Source: Delphinus delphis (lineage: Eukaryota; Chordata; Mammalia; Artiodactyla; Delphinidae). From it: a stretch of 64,000 bases of DNA. Under the pieces are notes generated by a model, which ran no database searches, had not been told where the DNA came from, and saw nothing but the letters and a program-made list of their open reading frames with translations. The translations under genes were made by a program, and so were the position numbers. The stretch covers positions 36,330,417 through 36,394,416 of the forward strand of contig NC_082691.1 in the NCBI RefSeq assembly GCF_949987515.2. Direction: 5' to 3'. Position 1 is the stretch's first letter. Every line of letters starts with the position of its first letter. Positions 46,076 through 59,009 of this stretch are shown one piece after another.

Positions 46076-46549
46076 AAATGAGAAAGCAGAGACAAAGCCC
46101 AGAGACAACAGAGAAGGATAGGAGAGAGAGGGAACAGGGAGGTAAACACTTCATATTCTCACTATTACTTTCTAAAGTTGTGCTTTGTCTCTTGCTTTTT
46201 TATTTGGAATACAACCAAGAATAATTTTTATCCATGTTATCCTTTTCCTGAATTTACCCAAATAATTCTGTCCACCGAATAGAATCAACACTAATATAAA
46301 CTTATTTTTAAGGATTGTTCTGCTCTTTTCAGTTTCTTAAGTTTCACAAATGTTAGTGACAGAGCCAGTAAAAACTTTTCACAGTTCTTCCCATTCTTTT
46401 GCTCCAATTTCAATTTATCTTTCCTTAATATATCAAAGAAAGCGACTGCAATTTCTTTAAAGATTTCAAAAAGTAAATAATTATACAATATCAGTGGCAA
46501 AATAAAACATCAGGGGAAATCATGTGATTATTGGCATCTATACCAAAAA

Positions 46550-46632
46550 TAAGAAAGGAAAGGAGAGAGAAAGGAAGGAGGAAGGAAGGAAGGAAGGAAG
46601 GAAGGAAGGAAGGAAGGAAGGAAAAGAAAGGG
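46550..46632. repeat. (GGAA)n satellite, about 12 clean units
   Basis: A clean GGAA run at 46575-46622 flanked by purine variants, about 0.5 kb from the other GGAA array. Confidence 0.92.
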
Positions 46633-47110
46633 ACAATTTCTACTTGTTAAAAGCCAGATCCTTGATGAATGGTTGTTCATAAGGATGCTGGGTTTGTCCC
46701 TGCACATATGGCAGGATGGGAGTACACAGATAGCCCGAGGCCTTTGAGAGACCATGATTCATTTTGTTGAGTACACATATGGAAGTGCTGTTTCCGAGTA
46801 TACCCACCCTTCCAAATGTTCACTTCCTTTGGAATAGATTCTGAGCATCTGAGAACTAGGTATAACATTTCAAAAACCACTGTTTTCACAGTTTCTTTAT
46901 GTCACTATTAATTAGAAACATGAATTAAAATGACCAAAAATCCAGAGTCAGGATTTTCCAAGAAATGAAGATGTTTCCTGAGTGCCCTGCCTTATTCAGA
47001 AGTCTCTGTACTTCTGCAAACCTTTTCGATAAGCACCTAATGGCTTTCAGTTTTTTCCTTTTCTTTTTTATTGTTTGCTCTGAGAATGGCCATATAAAAA
47101 TGGACATAAA

Positions 47111-47324
47111 GGTCTTCCCTGGTGGCGCAGTGGTTGAGAGTCCGCCTGCCGATGCAGGGGACACGGGTTTGTGCCCCGGTCCAGGAAGATCCCACATGCC
47201 GCGGAGCGGCTGGGCCCGTGAGCCATGGCCACTGAGCCTGCAGGTCCGGAGCCTGTGCTCCGCAACGGGAGAGGCCACAACAGTGAGAGGCCCGCGTACC
47301 GGGGAAAAAAAAAAAAAAAAAAAA
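47111..47324 (+). mobile_element. CHR-2-type SINE with TSD
   Basis: Full CHR-2 with a long A-tail. TSD ggacataaa at 47102-47110 and 47325-47333. Confidence 0.95.
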
Positions 47325-47333
47325 GGACATAAA

Positions 47334-48555
47334 AAGTGACACACGGTTCACCAAATAATCAGAGTCCCAAGTAAGTGAATTATCCATAGATAGATCTGTC
47401 ACTGGATAATATACACTGTCATGTAATTTATGATTTTAAAAATAGCAATAACAGCAGCAATTTTTTTCCCTAAAATACTTCCTCAGATCTGCAGCATGTA
47501 TAATTTAAATATTAACTAGGGTATAAAGAATTTTCTTGGTGTTAAAGGGATTGATGACCAATATATAGATAAGTCGAGTCCATAAACAGGGACAAAGTAC
47601 CAAAAATGAGCCTGGAGAAACTTGCATATAGAAATGATGCAGAGTAGGACTAAAGCAGTAGCTATATATTCTAAGGACTCCCAGGGCCAGACTGGTAATG
47701 TAGACATAACATAATATAAGGTAAATGGGGAAAGGGTGGGAGGGTCAGCTACAATTTTTCAATCTTAAATATTGACAAGAATTCACTTAAAAAAATTCAC
47801 AGCCAGGCCAAAAGAAACCTACTAGTGTGCTGAATTTGGCTACTGGGCTGCCAGTGCATAACTCCTGCTGTCCAGGGTGACTTATGTTTTACACAGTTTG
47901 AAACTTCTAAGGCAGAAAAGGCACAAATGTATCTCTAAGGAACTAGCTGGGTTATTTCTTGTGCACAAAGATCATGACCTAACTCAAGGAGATTTCTTAG
48001 GGTGGGGCAGTTGGAGAGTATACTACACCTGGTGTGTTTATAAAGGACTCTCGCCTCTGCCTGAGAAAAAGACTAGAGTAAGGATGCTCAGGTTAACACC
48101 TGAAGTAAATGTTCAAAACAGTCACAGCACTACAGAAGAGTTTTATTGCACTATTAAATTTTGTTATTTGAGCAATGTTTCATGGTGAAAGTTATCTATA
48201 ATTCAGCAATGGTTTTAAATTAATTTCAAGCATATTAATTGCAGCAATATCTACATGCATTTGTAAATGTAGCCCCATATTTTTGACACATAATATTTAT
48301 TCAGTCCATGGACAATGTTGGGTGTGTATATGAATTCACAGGCTTCTTGTAATAAATAACTCATGGCCCTTCAGCAGTTTATGAACACAAGTTAAGAACA
48401 ACTGGTTTACATTTGATCTATTGTTTAGAATAAAGAAAGCTACAAAAAATGATACACCCAACCTAAAATCAGTAAAAAGAAAAATGCGGATAAATATTAA
48501 TTTGGGAGGTATTTGGGAGCTGAGGTCACAAGACAATCAATTAACCTCAAATGTC
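47334..48555. other. Unique intron sequence
   Basis: No gene or repeat family recognised. ORFs 47516-47707 and 47877-48188 have no known domain. Confidence 0.5.
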
Positions 48556-49565
48556 TAACTCAGGTATAACTGGATTCTTGGAAGGAGGAAAGATAGAGAA
48601 AACGAGACAGAAGAAATACTGAAGGGATAGTGACTGAGAATTTCTCAACAATAATGAAACCACAGATCCAAAAAATTCAAAGCATAACTAGAAAAAAAAA
48701 CCTCCAGAAAATCAATTACACAAACAAAAAAAAACATATTTAGACACATCACAAACTGTTAAAAACTCAACAAAAAAATCTTAAAGGCAGCCAGAGAAAA
48801 TAAACACATTATATAAAATTCAACAAAGATAGGAATTATAACAGATTTCTTAGCAGAAAGTATTTAAGATAGAAGACAATGGAATGCCATCAAAGATTTC
48901 AAACAAAAAATGTCAACCCAGAATTATATACTAGCAAAAATATCTTTTAAAAATAACTTTAAAAGGTAAAATAAAGCTTTTTCATAAAAATAACAGCTGA
49001 GGTACTGTACTGCCATCAGACCTGTTACAAAAAATGGTAAAGGAAATCATTTAGGAAAAACAGTATAATACCAGATGGAAACTTAGAATAACACATTATA
49101 ACAAAGAAATAAGGAGTGCTGAAAGTGATAATAATGAAGGCACATATAAGAGACTTTCATTTTATTTTCTTTCCCTTGAAAAAGATAATCGACTATCCCA
49201 AGCAAAAATAATAAAAATTTCTTGTGGCGTTCATGGCACATGTAAAAGTCAAATGTATGACAACAAAGACACACTGAATAAGAGGAGAGGGTTGCAAATA
49301 AACTGCTGTAAGGTTCTTACATAATACATGAAGTAGTGTGATATTACTTGAAAGCACACTGTGATAAGTGTTAATAAGTGTAAATGTTACTAAAAAAATA
49401 AAGAGGTACGACTACTAAGGCAATAGTGGAAATAAAATGAAACAATTAAAAAATATTCAATTCCAAGGAAGGCAGGAAAAGAGAGAAAAAGGAAAAAACA
49501 AACCATAACAAAAAACCCAAAAAACAAAAAACAAAAACCAAGATGGAACAAATATAAAACAACTA
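48556..49565 (+). mobile_element. Ancient L1M relic (ORF1 region)
   Basis: Old L1 ORF1-like sequence: 'ttaaaggcagccagagaaaa' (about 48781-48800), 'agatttcttagcagaaagta' and 'gaattatatactagcaaaa' match the C-terminal RNA-binding region at DNA level. No open frame survives. Confidence 0.65.
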
Positions 49566-49611
49566 ACAAGATGGCAGATTTAAATTTAACCATATCAAGA
49601 ACGATTGGTCT

Positions 49612-49912
49612 AGAATACTGCTACTCAAAGTATGGCCCGGGGAACCACAGTGGGCCACAGACTATTCCCAGTCTGCAAGATAAACACAAGCAAGCGTCTG
49701 GAAACTTTTGTAGCAATCCATTTAGAATAATTTTATACCTGTTGAAATCTAATAAAAAATAACTGAATTTTTTATTTTGCATATTTTTGTATCTCAATTT
49801 TAGTAATTCCATTCGAATGCATTTTACAAAAACATTACTCTATGACAGGTAGGAAATAAAGCATAAGCAAACAAAAATCTTTCTTCACCATATAATTTGA
49901 GAAGTATTGATT
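49612..49912. repeat. Possible hAT-type MITE
   Basis: The ends look like hAT terminal repeats: 'tactgctactcaaagt' on the left, and on the right 'tttgagaagtattg', roughly its complement. The body resembles 'ccacagtgggcc' type Charlie MITEs. I could not confirm an 8-bp TSD. Confidence 0.45.
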
Positions 49913-50542
49913 TCATAGAGAAAGGAATTTCCTGCCAAATTGTACAAAGAAAGAGCTCTATTTGGGAAAGAGAGGAAGAAAGAAAAGCTGAAGCCAGAGG
50001 TAAAATTAGGAATGTGTTAGAAGTTTTATTAATAAATTAGCCCTATCAAGGTAAGTTGTCCCAACAGAGAATGATTACCAATAACTGTCTGAGCATTACA
50101 CTAGTAGTTTGTACCTAGAGGTTTCCATAGCCCAAGGATTTGGAGAAAATGTCAGAATTTATATTAAGCTTTTTTTTTCTAACATCTTTATTGAAGTATA
50201 ATTGCTTTACAATGGTGTGTTACTTTCTGCTTTATGACAAAGTGAATCAGCTATAACATATACATATATCCCCATATCTCCTCCCTCTTGAGTCTCCCTC
50301 CCACCCTCCCTATCCCATCCCTCTAGGTGGTCACAAAGCACCGAGCTGATCTCCTTGTGCTATGCAGCTGCATTCCACTAGCTAGCTATTTTATATTTGG
50401 GAGTGTATATATGTCCATGCCACTCTCTAACTTAGTCCCAGCTTACCCTTCCCCCTCCCCGTGTCCTCAAGTCCATTCTCTACATCTGCGTCTTTATTTC
50501 TGTCCTGCCCCTAGGATCTTCATAACCCTTCGTTTTTTTTTT

Positions 50543-53500
50543 TTAGATTCCATATATATGTGTTAGCATACAATATTTGTTTTTCTCTTTCTGACTTACT
50601 TCATTTTGTATGACAGTCTCTAGGTCCATCTACCTCACTACAAATAACTCAATTTCGTTTCTTTTTATGGCTGAGTAATATTCTATTGTATATATGTGCC
50701 ACATCTTCTTTATCCATTCATCCGCTGATAGACACTTAGGTTGCTTCCATGTCCTGGTTATTGTAAATAGAGCTGCAATGAACACTGTGGTGCATGTGTA
50801 TTTTCAATTATGGTTTTCCCAGGGTATATGCCCAGTAGTGGGATTCCTGGGTCATATGGTAGTTCTATTTTTAGTTTTTTAAGGAACCTCCATACTGTTC
50901 TCCATAGTGGCTGTATCAATTTACATTCCCATCAACAATGCAAGAGGGTTCCCTTTTCTCCACACCCTCTCCAGCATTTATCATTGGTAGATTTCCGATG
51001 ATGGCCATTCCGACTGCTGTGAGGTGATACCTCATTGTAGTTTTGATTTCCATTTCTCTAATGATTAGTGACGTTGAGCCTTTTTTCATGTGTTTGTTGG
51101 CAGTCTGTATATCTTCTTTGGAGAAATGTCTATATAGGTCTTCTGCCCATTTTTGGATTGGGTTGTTTGGTTTTTTTGGTATTGAGCTGCATGAGCTGCT
51201 TGTAAATTTTGGAGATTAATCCCTTGTCAGTTGCTTCACTTGCAAATATTTTCTCCCATTCTAAGGGTTGTCTTTTGGTCTTGTTTATGGTTTCCTTTGC
51301 TGTGCAAAAGCTTTGAAGTTTCATTAGTTCCCATTTGTTTATTTTTGTTTTTATTTCCATTTCTCTGGGAGGTGGGTCAAAAAGGATCTTCTTGCTGAGT
51401 GTTCTGCCTATGTTTTCCTCTAAGAGTTTTATTGTGTCTGGTTTTACATTTAGGTATTTAATCCATTTTGAGTTTATTATTGTGCATGGTGTTAGGGAGT
51501 GTTCTAATTTCATTCTTTTACATGTAGCTGTCCAGTTTTCCCAGCACCACTAATTGATAAGGCTCTCTTTTCTCCACTGTATATTCTTGCCTCCTTTATC
51601 AAAGATAAGGTGACCATAGGTGCGTGGGTTTATCACTGGGCTTTCTATCCTGTTCCATTGATCTATATTTCTGTTTTTGTGCCAGTACCATACTGTCTTG
51701 ATTACTGTAGCTGTGTAGCGTAGTATAGTAATTCCGGGAGCCTGATTCCTCCAGCTCCATTTTCCTTTCTCAAGATTGTTTTGGCTATTAGGGGTCTGTT
51801 GTGTTTCTATACAAATTGTGAAACTTTTTGTTCTAGTTCTGTGAAAAAGACCATTGGTAGTTTGATAGGGAATGCACCGAATCTGTACATTGCTTTGGGT
51901 AGTAGAGTCATTTTCACAATGTTGATTCTTCCAATCCAAGAACATGGTATATCTCTCCAGCTGTTTGTATCATCCTTAATTTCTTTCATCAATGTGTTAT
52001 AGTTTTTTCATACAGATCTGTTGTCTCCTTAGGTAGGTTTATTCCTAGATATTTTATTCTTTTTGTTGCAATGGTAAATGGAAGTGTTTCATTAATTTCT
52101 CTTTCAGATTTTTCATCATCAGTGTATAGGAATGCAAGAGATTTCTGTGCATTAATTTTGCATCCTGATACTTTACCAAATTCATTGATTAGCTCTAGTA
52201 GTTTTCTGGTAGCATCTTTAGGATTCTCTATGTATAGTATCATGTCATCTGCAAACAGTGACAACTTTACTTCTTCTTTTCTGATTTGGAATCCTTTTTT
52301 TCTTTTTCTTCCCTGATTACTGTGGTTAACACTTCCATAACTATGTTGAATAATAGTGGTGAGAGTGGACATCCTTGTCTTGTTCCTGATCTTAGACGAA
52401 ATGGCTTCAGTTTTTCACCATTGAGAATGATGTTGGCTGTGGGTTTGTCATATATGGCCTTTATTACGCTGAGGTAAGTTTCGTCTGCGTCTATTTTCTA
52501 GAGGGTTTTTTATCATAAATGGGTGATGAATTCTGCCAAAAGCTTTTTCTGTATCTATTGAGATAATCATATAGTTTTTCCCCTTCAATTTGTTAATATG
52601 GTTTATCAAATTGATTGCTTTGTGTATACTGAAGAATCCTTGCATTCCTGGAAGAAACCCCACTTGATCATCGTTTATGACCCTTTTAATGTGCTGCTGG
52701 ATTCTCCTTGCTAGTATTTCCTAGAGGACTTTTGCATCTATGTTCATCAGTGATAGTGGCCTGTAGTTTTCTTTCTTTATAACATCTTGTCTGGTTTTGG
52801 GCTCAGGGTGATGGTGGCCTCGTAGAATGAGTTTGGGAGTGTTCCTCCATCTGCTATATTTTGGAAGAGTTTGAGAAGGATAAGTGTTACCTCTTCTCTA
52901 AATGTTTGATAGAATTCACCTGTGAAGGCATCTGGTCCTGGGCTTTTGTTTGTTGGAAGATTTTTAATCACAGTCTCCATTTCAGTGCTTGTGATTTGTC
53001 TGTTTATATTTTCTGTTTCTTCCTGGTTCAGTTTTGGAAGGTTGCGTTTTTCTAGGAATTTGTCCATTTCTTCCAGGTTGTCCATTTTATCGGCATAGAG
53101 TTGCTTGTAGTAATCTCTTATGATCCTTTGTATTTCTGCAGTGTCAGTTCTTACTTCTCCTTTTTCATTTCTAATTCTATTGATTTGAGTCTTCTCCCTT
53201 TTTTTCTTGATGAGTCTGGCTAATGGTTTATCAATTTTGTTTATCTTCTCAAAGAACCGGCTTTTAGTTTTATTGAACTTTGCTATTGTTTCCTTCATTT
53301 TTTTTTTCATTTATTTCTGATCTGATCTTTATGATTTCTTTCCTTCTGCTAACTTTGGGGTTTTCTGGTTCTTCTTTCTCATATTGCTTTAACTGTAAGG
53401 TCAGGTTGCTTATTTGAAATGTTTCTTGTTTCTTGAGGTACGATTGTATTGCTATACACTTCACTCTTAGAACTGCTTTTGCTGCATCCCATAGGTTTTG

Positions 53501-54345
53501 GGTCATTGTGTGTTCATTGTCATTTGTTTCTAGGTATTTTTTGATTTCCCCTTTGATTTCTTCAGTGATCTCTTGGTTATTTAGTAGTGTACAGTTTAGC
53601 CGCCACGTGTTTGTATTTTTTACAGATTTTTTCCTGTAACTGGTATCTAATCTCATAGCGTTGTGGTCAGAAAAGATACTTGATACGATTTCAATCTTCT
53701 TAAATTTACTGAGGCTTGATTTGTACCCCAAGATATGATCTATCCTGGAGAATGTTCCATGAGCACTTGAGAAGAAAGTGTATTCTGTTGTTTTTGGTTG
53801 GAATGTCCTATAAGTATCAATTATGTCCATCTTGTTTAATGTATCATTTAACGCTTGTGTTTCCTTATTTATTTTCATTTTGGATGATCTGTCCATTGGT
53901 GAAAGTGGGGTGTTAAAGTCCCCTACTATGATTGTGTTACTCTCGATTTTGCCTTTTATGGCTGTTAGCATTTGCCTTATGTACTGAGGTGCTCCTATGT
54001 TGTGTGCATAAATATTTACAATTGCTATACCTTCTTCTTGGATCGATCCCTTGATCATTATGTAGTGTCCTTGTTTCTTGTAATAGTCTTTATTTTAAAG
54101 TCAATTTTGTCTGATATGAGAATTGCTACTCCAGCTTTCTTGTGATTTCCATTTGCATGGAGTATCTTTTTCCATGCCCTCACTTTCTGTCTTTATGTGT
54201 CCCTACGTCTGAAGTGGGTCTCTTGTAGACAGCATATATACGGGTCTTGTTTTTGTATCCATTCAGCCAGTCTATGTCTTTTGGTTGGAGTATTTAATCC
54301 ATTTACATTTAAGGTAGTTATTGATATGTATGTTCCTATTACCAT
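50543..54345 (-). pseudogene. L1 ORF2, broken
   Basis: ATG at the complement of 54343-54345. The endonuclease C-terminal half (53270-54058) keeps VGDFNTPLS, RIDHILG and SDHNAM, so these catalytic residues are unaltered, unlike the plus-strand copy. RT is in pieces (52777-53310 with [19 protein letters not shown]; 52448-52663; 51989-52372 with FADDMILY). The C-terminus is at 51130-51513 and beyond. Several frameshifts and stops. Confidence 0.9.
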
Positions 54346-54400
54346 TTTCTTAATTGTTTTGGTTTTATTGTAGGCCTTTTCCTTCTCTTGTGTTTCCTGC

Positions 54401-55283
54401 CTAGAGAAGTTCCTTTAGCATTTGTTGTAAAGCTGGTTTGGTGGTGCTGAATTCTCTTAGCTTTTGGTTTTCTGTAAAAGTTTTAATTTCTCCATCAAAT
54501 CTGAATGAGATCCTTGCTGGGTAATCTTGGCTGTAGCTTTTTCTGTTTCATCACTTTAAATAGGTCCTGTCACTCCCTTCTGGCTTGCAGAGTTTCTGCT
54601 GAAAGATTAGCTGTTAACCTTATATGGATTCCCTTGTATGTTATTTGTTGCTTTTCCCTTGCTGCTTTTAATATTTTTTTCTTTGTATTTAACTTTTGAT
54701 AGTTTGATTAATATGTCTTGACATGTTTCTCCTTGGATTTTTCCTGTATGGGACTCTCTGCGCTTCCTCGTATGATTGACTATTTCCTTTCCCATATTAG
54801 GGAAGTTTTCAACTATAATCTCTTCAAATATTTTCTCAGTCCCTTTCTTTTTCTCTTCTTCTTCTGGAACCCCTATGATTTGAATATTGGTGTGTTTAAT
54901 GTTGTCCCAAGGTCTCTGAGACTGTCCTCAATTCTTTTCATTCTTTTTCCTTTATTCTGCTCTGCAGTAGTTATTTCCACCATTTTATCTTCCAGGTCAC
55001 TTATCCGTTCTTCTGCCTCAGTTATTCTGGTATTGATTCCTTCTAGAGAATTTTTAATTTCATTTATTGTGCTGTTCATTATTGTTTGCTCTTTAGTTCT
55101 TCTAGGTCCTAACTTAAACGTTTCTTGTATTTTCCCCATTCTGTTTCCAAGATTTTGGATCATATTTACTATCATTATTCTGAATTCTTTTTCAGGTAGA
55201 CTGCCTATTTCCTCTTCATTTGTTTGATCTGGTGGGTTTTTACCTTGCTCCTTTATTTGCTGTGTGTTTCTCTGTCTTCTCAT
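54401..55283 (-). pseudogene. L1 ORF1, frameshifted
   Basis: Starts at the ATG complement of 55283 with MRRQRNTQQIKEQ. The N-terminus and coiled coil are open to about 54890. The frame is then lost at the start of the RRM, where the reading ends TLNTPIFKS. Downstream RRM and C-terminal sequence lies in another frame (54607-54795 and beyond). The original stop is at 54401-54403. Confidence 0.88.
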
Positions 55284-56236
55284 TTTGCTTAACTTACTGT
55301 GTTTGGGGTCTCCTTTTTTCAGGCTGCTGGTTTGTAGTTTTCATTGTTTTTGGTGTCTGCCCCCAGTGGCTAAGGTTGGTTCAGTGGGTTGTGCAGTCTT
55401 CCTGGCGGAGGGGACTGGTGCCTGTGTTCTGGTGGATGAGGCTGGATCTTGTCTCTGGTGGGCAGGACTGCATCCGGTGGTGTGTTCTGGGGTGTCTGTG
55501 ACCTTATTATGATTTTAAGCAGCCTGTCTGCTAATGGATGGGGTTGTGTTTCTGTCTTGCTAGTTGTTTGACATAGGGTGTCCAGTACTGTAGCTTGCTG
55601 GTCGTTCAGTGGAGCTGGGTCTTAGCGTTAAGATGGAGATCTCTGGGAGATCTTTTGCCATTTGATATTAGGTTGAGCCGGGAGGTCTGTGGTGGACCAA
55701 TGTCCTGAAATCAGCTCTCCCACCTCTGAGGCTCAGGGCTGACATGTGGTCAGTGCACCAAGATGCTGTCAGCCACACGGCTCAGAAGAAAAGGGGGAAA
55801 AAAGAACGAAAAAAATAAAAATAAAATAAATTTATAAAATAAAAAATAGAAATTATTAAAAATTTAAAAAATTAAAAAGTAATAAAAAAGACAAAATAAA
55901 AGAAAGAAGAGAGCAACGAAATCAAAAAAGAAATCCATCAATGATAGCAAGTGCTAAAACTATACTAAAAATCAAAAACAGAAAAAAAAAACCCCAAAAC
56001 GGACAGACAGAATCCTAGGACCGATGGTAAAAACAAAGCTATACAGACACAATCACAGAAAGAAGCATACACATACACACTCACAAAAAGAGAAAAAGTA
56101 AAAATATCTATATATCTTTTGGGAAGTCTGAAGTCTTTTGCCAGCGTTCAGTAGGTGTTCTGTACGAATTGTTCCACATGTAAATGTATTTTTAATGTAT
56201 CTGTGGGGAGGAAGGTGATCTCCACGTCTTACTCCT

Positions 56237-56247
56237 CCGCCATCTTG
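56237..56247 (-). promoter_or_regulatory. YY1-like site at the L1 start
   Basis: CAAGATGGCGG on the minus strand, near the 5' end of the element; the same position as in the plus-strand L1. Confidence 0.7.
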
Positions 56248-56929
56248 AGGGTCTCCCCGACAATGCACGTATAATTATAGCTTACTGAACCATCTTACCT
56301 GTTGTGTACTTCTGCCCTCAATGTCATTATGATATTGCTCATTTTTAAAGGAAATCCACACCAGATCACATGGCCGACCAATTGGAAAACAGCATCTGAA
56401 ACTGGGACGTGGTACTGACCCTTCTAATTCACGCTGAGCACAAGGAGAGTGGAGATGGGAGAGGATGGATGGTCTTTTTCCAGTTTCTTCCCAGACTGTC
56501 CCAGGGACTGACTTCCTGGGGCTCCCTCCTTGGGGGGCACTGTAGGAACCCACGCTAAGACGACGCGGTTAGTTGTGGCATTAAAACCTGGCAGGCCAGA
56601 GATAATATTTCTTTCTTTTTTCCGCACCACGATCATTAGTCCATGCCCACAGCATGCTGGCTTAACAGAAACTAAGGCAGATGCCACAGAAACAAAACCA
56701 CAGAACCTGTGGAGCCAGAAGGGCCTGAGAGGGCAACAGTCCTCTAATAAGCTTTTTAACAGAGTTTCCAAGGAACCAATCTTCAGACAATGTCTCCTCT
56801 ACCTTATCCCATTCTTTTGGGTGGTAGCTTTTGCTTAGGCCGCCATCAATGTTTAGTACAACAACACCTTATTTATTTTTGTTGACCTAAGAGTTAGAGA
56901 CCTTGAAAACTACCATTTCCACTTAAAAG

Positions 56930-57105
56930 CTGTTCAAACTTGGACAAGTTCATTAACCATTCCAAGCCTTAAGAAAAATGGAGATAATACCACTTTCCAC
57001 CTTTATTAGCATTAAATTAGTCAGCGCATGTAAAGTGCTTACCACAGTACAACACAATGGTGAAAGTATAGTACAGTAAGCTCTGAGTAAATGCTAATAA
57101 CTAAG
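56930..57105 (+). repeat. MIR SINE
   Basis: Forward MIR: 'cttggacaagttcattaacc' then 'gtaaagtgcttaccacagta' and 'agctctgagtaaatgct'. Confidence 0.8.
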
Positions 57106-58389
57106 AAAAAAAAAATCCAGAGTTTTGTTCCAAAATTACTTTCTATTCTGCAGTACACCAAAAACAAAAATCATATGTGATAATGCTGGAAGTCAGAAAC
57201 TACCTCCAATCACAAAGCTACATTTTTTTTTTAGCTACATATGGATCTAGTTCAGCTAGAGTTTCCTGAATGAATGTGGGCCTTTTCCAAGCACATCCAG
57301 CATAGCTCAATCATTGGCACCCGAAACAAAGCTCAGGCTCTGAAAAGCTGCACGTGATAGAAATTAAGCTACCTGTACTGAAAGTATTTAAAAGGGAAAG
57401 AGAATGACTTAGAAGAAAAGGAATTTAGGCACAGTCTCCTTTATATAATCTAAATGCAGCTTGTTGATTCCTTTCGGAAATATTCCCAGAGTTAAATGTA
57501 ATACTATTGTGCCCATTAACAGAACAAGTTTCATATGCACTGTGCATGGTTAATGTGGTACACGACTGCTCCTTGGATTCCTTGAATATTTCCCCTTGAA
57601 AGTTGGGAATCAAAACTCCTTGGCTACTACTAAGCAGTTTAGTAAGCTCTTGCTGCTACGCTATGCTGCTTCTAGGGCCACAGGGCATTTCTGAATAATT
57701 GAGTTTAAACTTTAAATAATGATCAGATGCCCCTAGAAACCTCCTGACAGACACCAGACTCAACAAAGAAACTGAGGTTTTTCATCATCGTTCTTATTCT
57801 GTACCATTTTAGGTATGTTGTATAAAAGTTTAACTGTAAAAGAAATTCAGTATCTTTTCAACTTTTGCATTGCATCAGGTAAAGTGTAATTTTTAAATGA
57901 ATCATCTATTGTGGACCAGACATTTCTGCATACAGCATCTTAGTAACTTAGAAATTATCAAATATTTTAAAATCACTGAAATTGTTTTAGTGTGGTTTGA
58001 TTTCTAAGACATTTTAGCTTTAATATATCTACATAGCTCAGTCAGTTTTAAATTCTACATTACATATAATGGAATCTGCAAGCCAAATTTCTTATTTGTC
58101 CGTTTTGGGAATAGAATAACTACCTTTTATCCACTTAAGAGATATTTGAAAAGTTCAATATTTTTCTATCATCAAGCCTCCACTCTTACAGCTAGAACTG
58201 AAGATTCCAGTAGATATTTTCTTTCTGGGAATACTGATAGTGGGGGTGGGAGTAGGAAAGATTCGAGAGAGAAAAACCGAATTTATTAGTAGATTCAGTG
58301 CAAGAGGTAGTAAAATCAAATTTATTACCCAAAGAAAGGAAAAAGGAAATATCTTTGGTCAGCATCTAAAGAAAGAGATATGGGGCAGT

Positions 58390-58592
58390 AAGGATACCTA
58401 GTAAGTGTTGGACCCTGTGTTAAACATTTTACAAACATAACTCAATTTATTCCCCATGATAGCTTAAAAAATGTATTATAGTCACTTTTACAAAAGAGGA
58501 ACTTGAGTTTAGGAGGTTAAGTAACTTGACTAAAGTTATGTAGTTGATAAGGCACAGAGCTGGGATTTCAATCAAAGTCAACCCTAGACATG
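58390..58592 (-). repeat. MIR SINE
   Basis: Reverse MIR with 'taggaggttaagtaacttga' and 'ggcacagagctgggatt'. Abuts the LTR at 58598. Confidence 0.85.
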
Positions 58593-58597
58593 GATAT

Positions 58598-58985
58598 TGT
58601 TATGGATTGAATTGTATCCCCCCTGCCCCACCCCCAATTCAAATGTTGAAGCTCAATTGTGACTATATTTGTAGACAGGGCCTTTACAAAGGTAATTTAT
58701 GTTAAATGAGGTCACCAGGGTAGGTTCTTAATCCAATAGGACTGGTGTCCTTATAAGAAGAGGAAGAGACACAAGGGATGTGTACACACGGAGAAAAGGC
58801 CCCGTGAGGACACAGAGAGAAGGCAGCCACCTGCAAGCCAAGGAGAGAGGCGTCAGGAGAAACCAATCCTTCCAGCACCTTGAACTTAGAGTTCTAGTTT
58901 CCAGAACTGTGATAAAATAAATTTCTGTTGCTTGAGCCACCCGGTCTGTGGTATTTTTTTATGGCAGCCCCAGTGGACTGACACA
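58598..58985 (+). mobile_element. MLT1/MST-type MaLR solo LTR with exact TSD
   Basis: Starts tgttatggattgaattgt and ends gtggactgacaca. Exact 5-bp TSD gatat at 58593-58597 and 58986-58990. Contains 'ggtgtccttataagaagagg' and an AATAAA (58917-58922), both typical of the family. Same family as 40800-41180, in opposite orientation. Confidence 0.92.
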
Positions 58986-59009
58986 GATATGAACTTTAAA
59001 AGATATTCT

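Larger units (their letters stand above)
44384..47101. other. Intron sequence without genes
   Basis: Unique sequence apart from MIR, MER20, CA and GGAA repeats listed separately. ORFs at 45372-45671 are MER20 sequence and those at 45885-46224 are satellite read-through. Confidence 0.5.
50171..56257 (-). mobile_element. Near-full-length L1 in sense with HDAC9, 5' UTR shortened
   Basis: Reads on the minus strand from the L1 start block (CAAGATGGCGG, complement of 56237-56247) through a short 5' UTR, ORF1 (55283 to 54401), ORF2 (54345 to 50543) and a 3' UTR ending in an A-tail (T-run near 50171). About 6.1 kb. Compared with the plus-strand copy, about 1.5 kb of 5' UTR is missing near 56120. The flanks do not show a clear TSD. 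ORFs are broken. Confidence 0.95.
56258..58592. other. Intron sequence without genes
   Basis: Unique apart from the MIR copies listed separately. ORFs 56275-56838 overlap on both strands and have no known domain. Confidence 0.5.

Noticed and set aside
57425..57613. 62-aa minus-strand ORF as a possible upstream HDAC9 exon
   Set aside because: No resemblance to class IIa HDAC sequence and no fitting splice sites.
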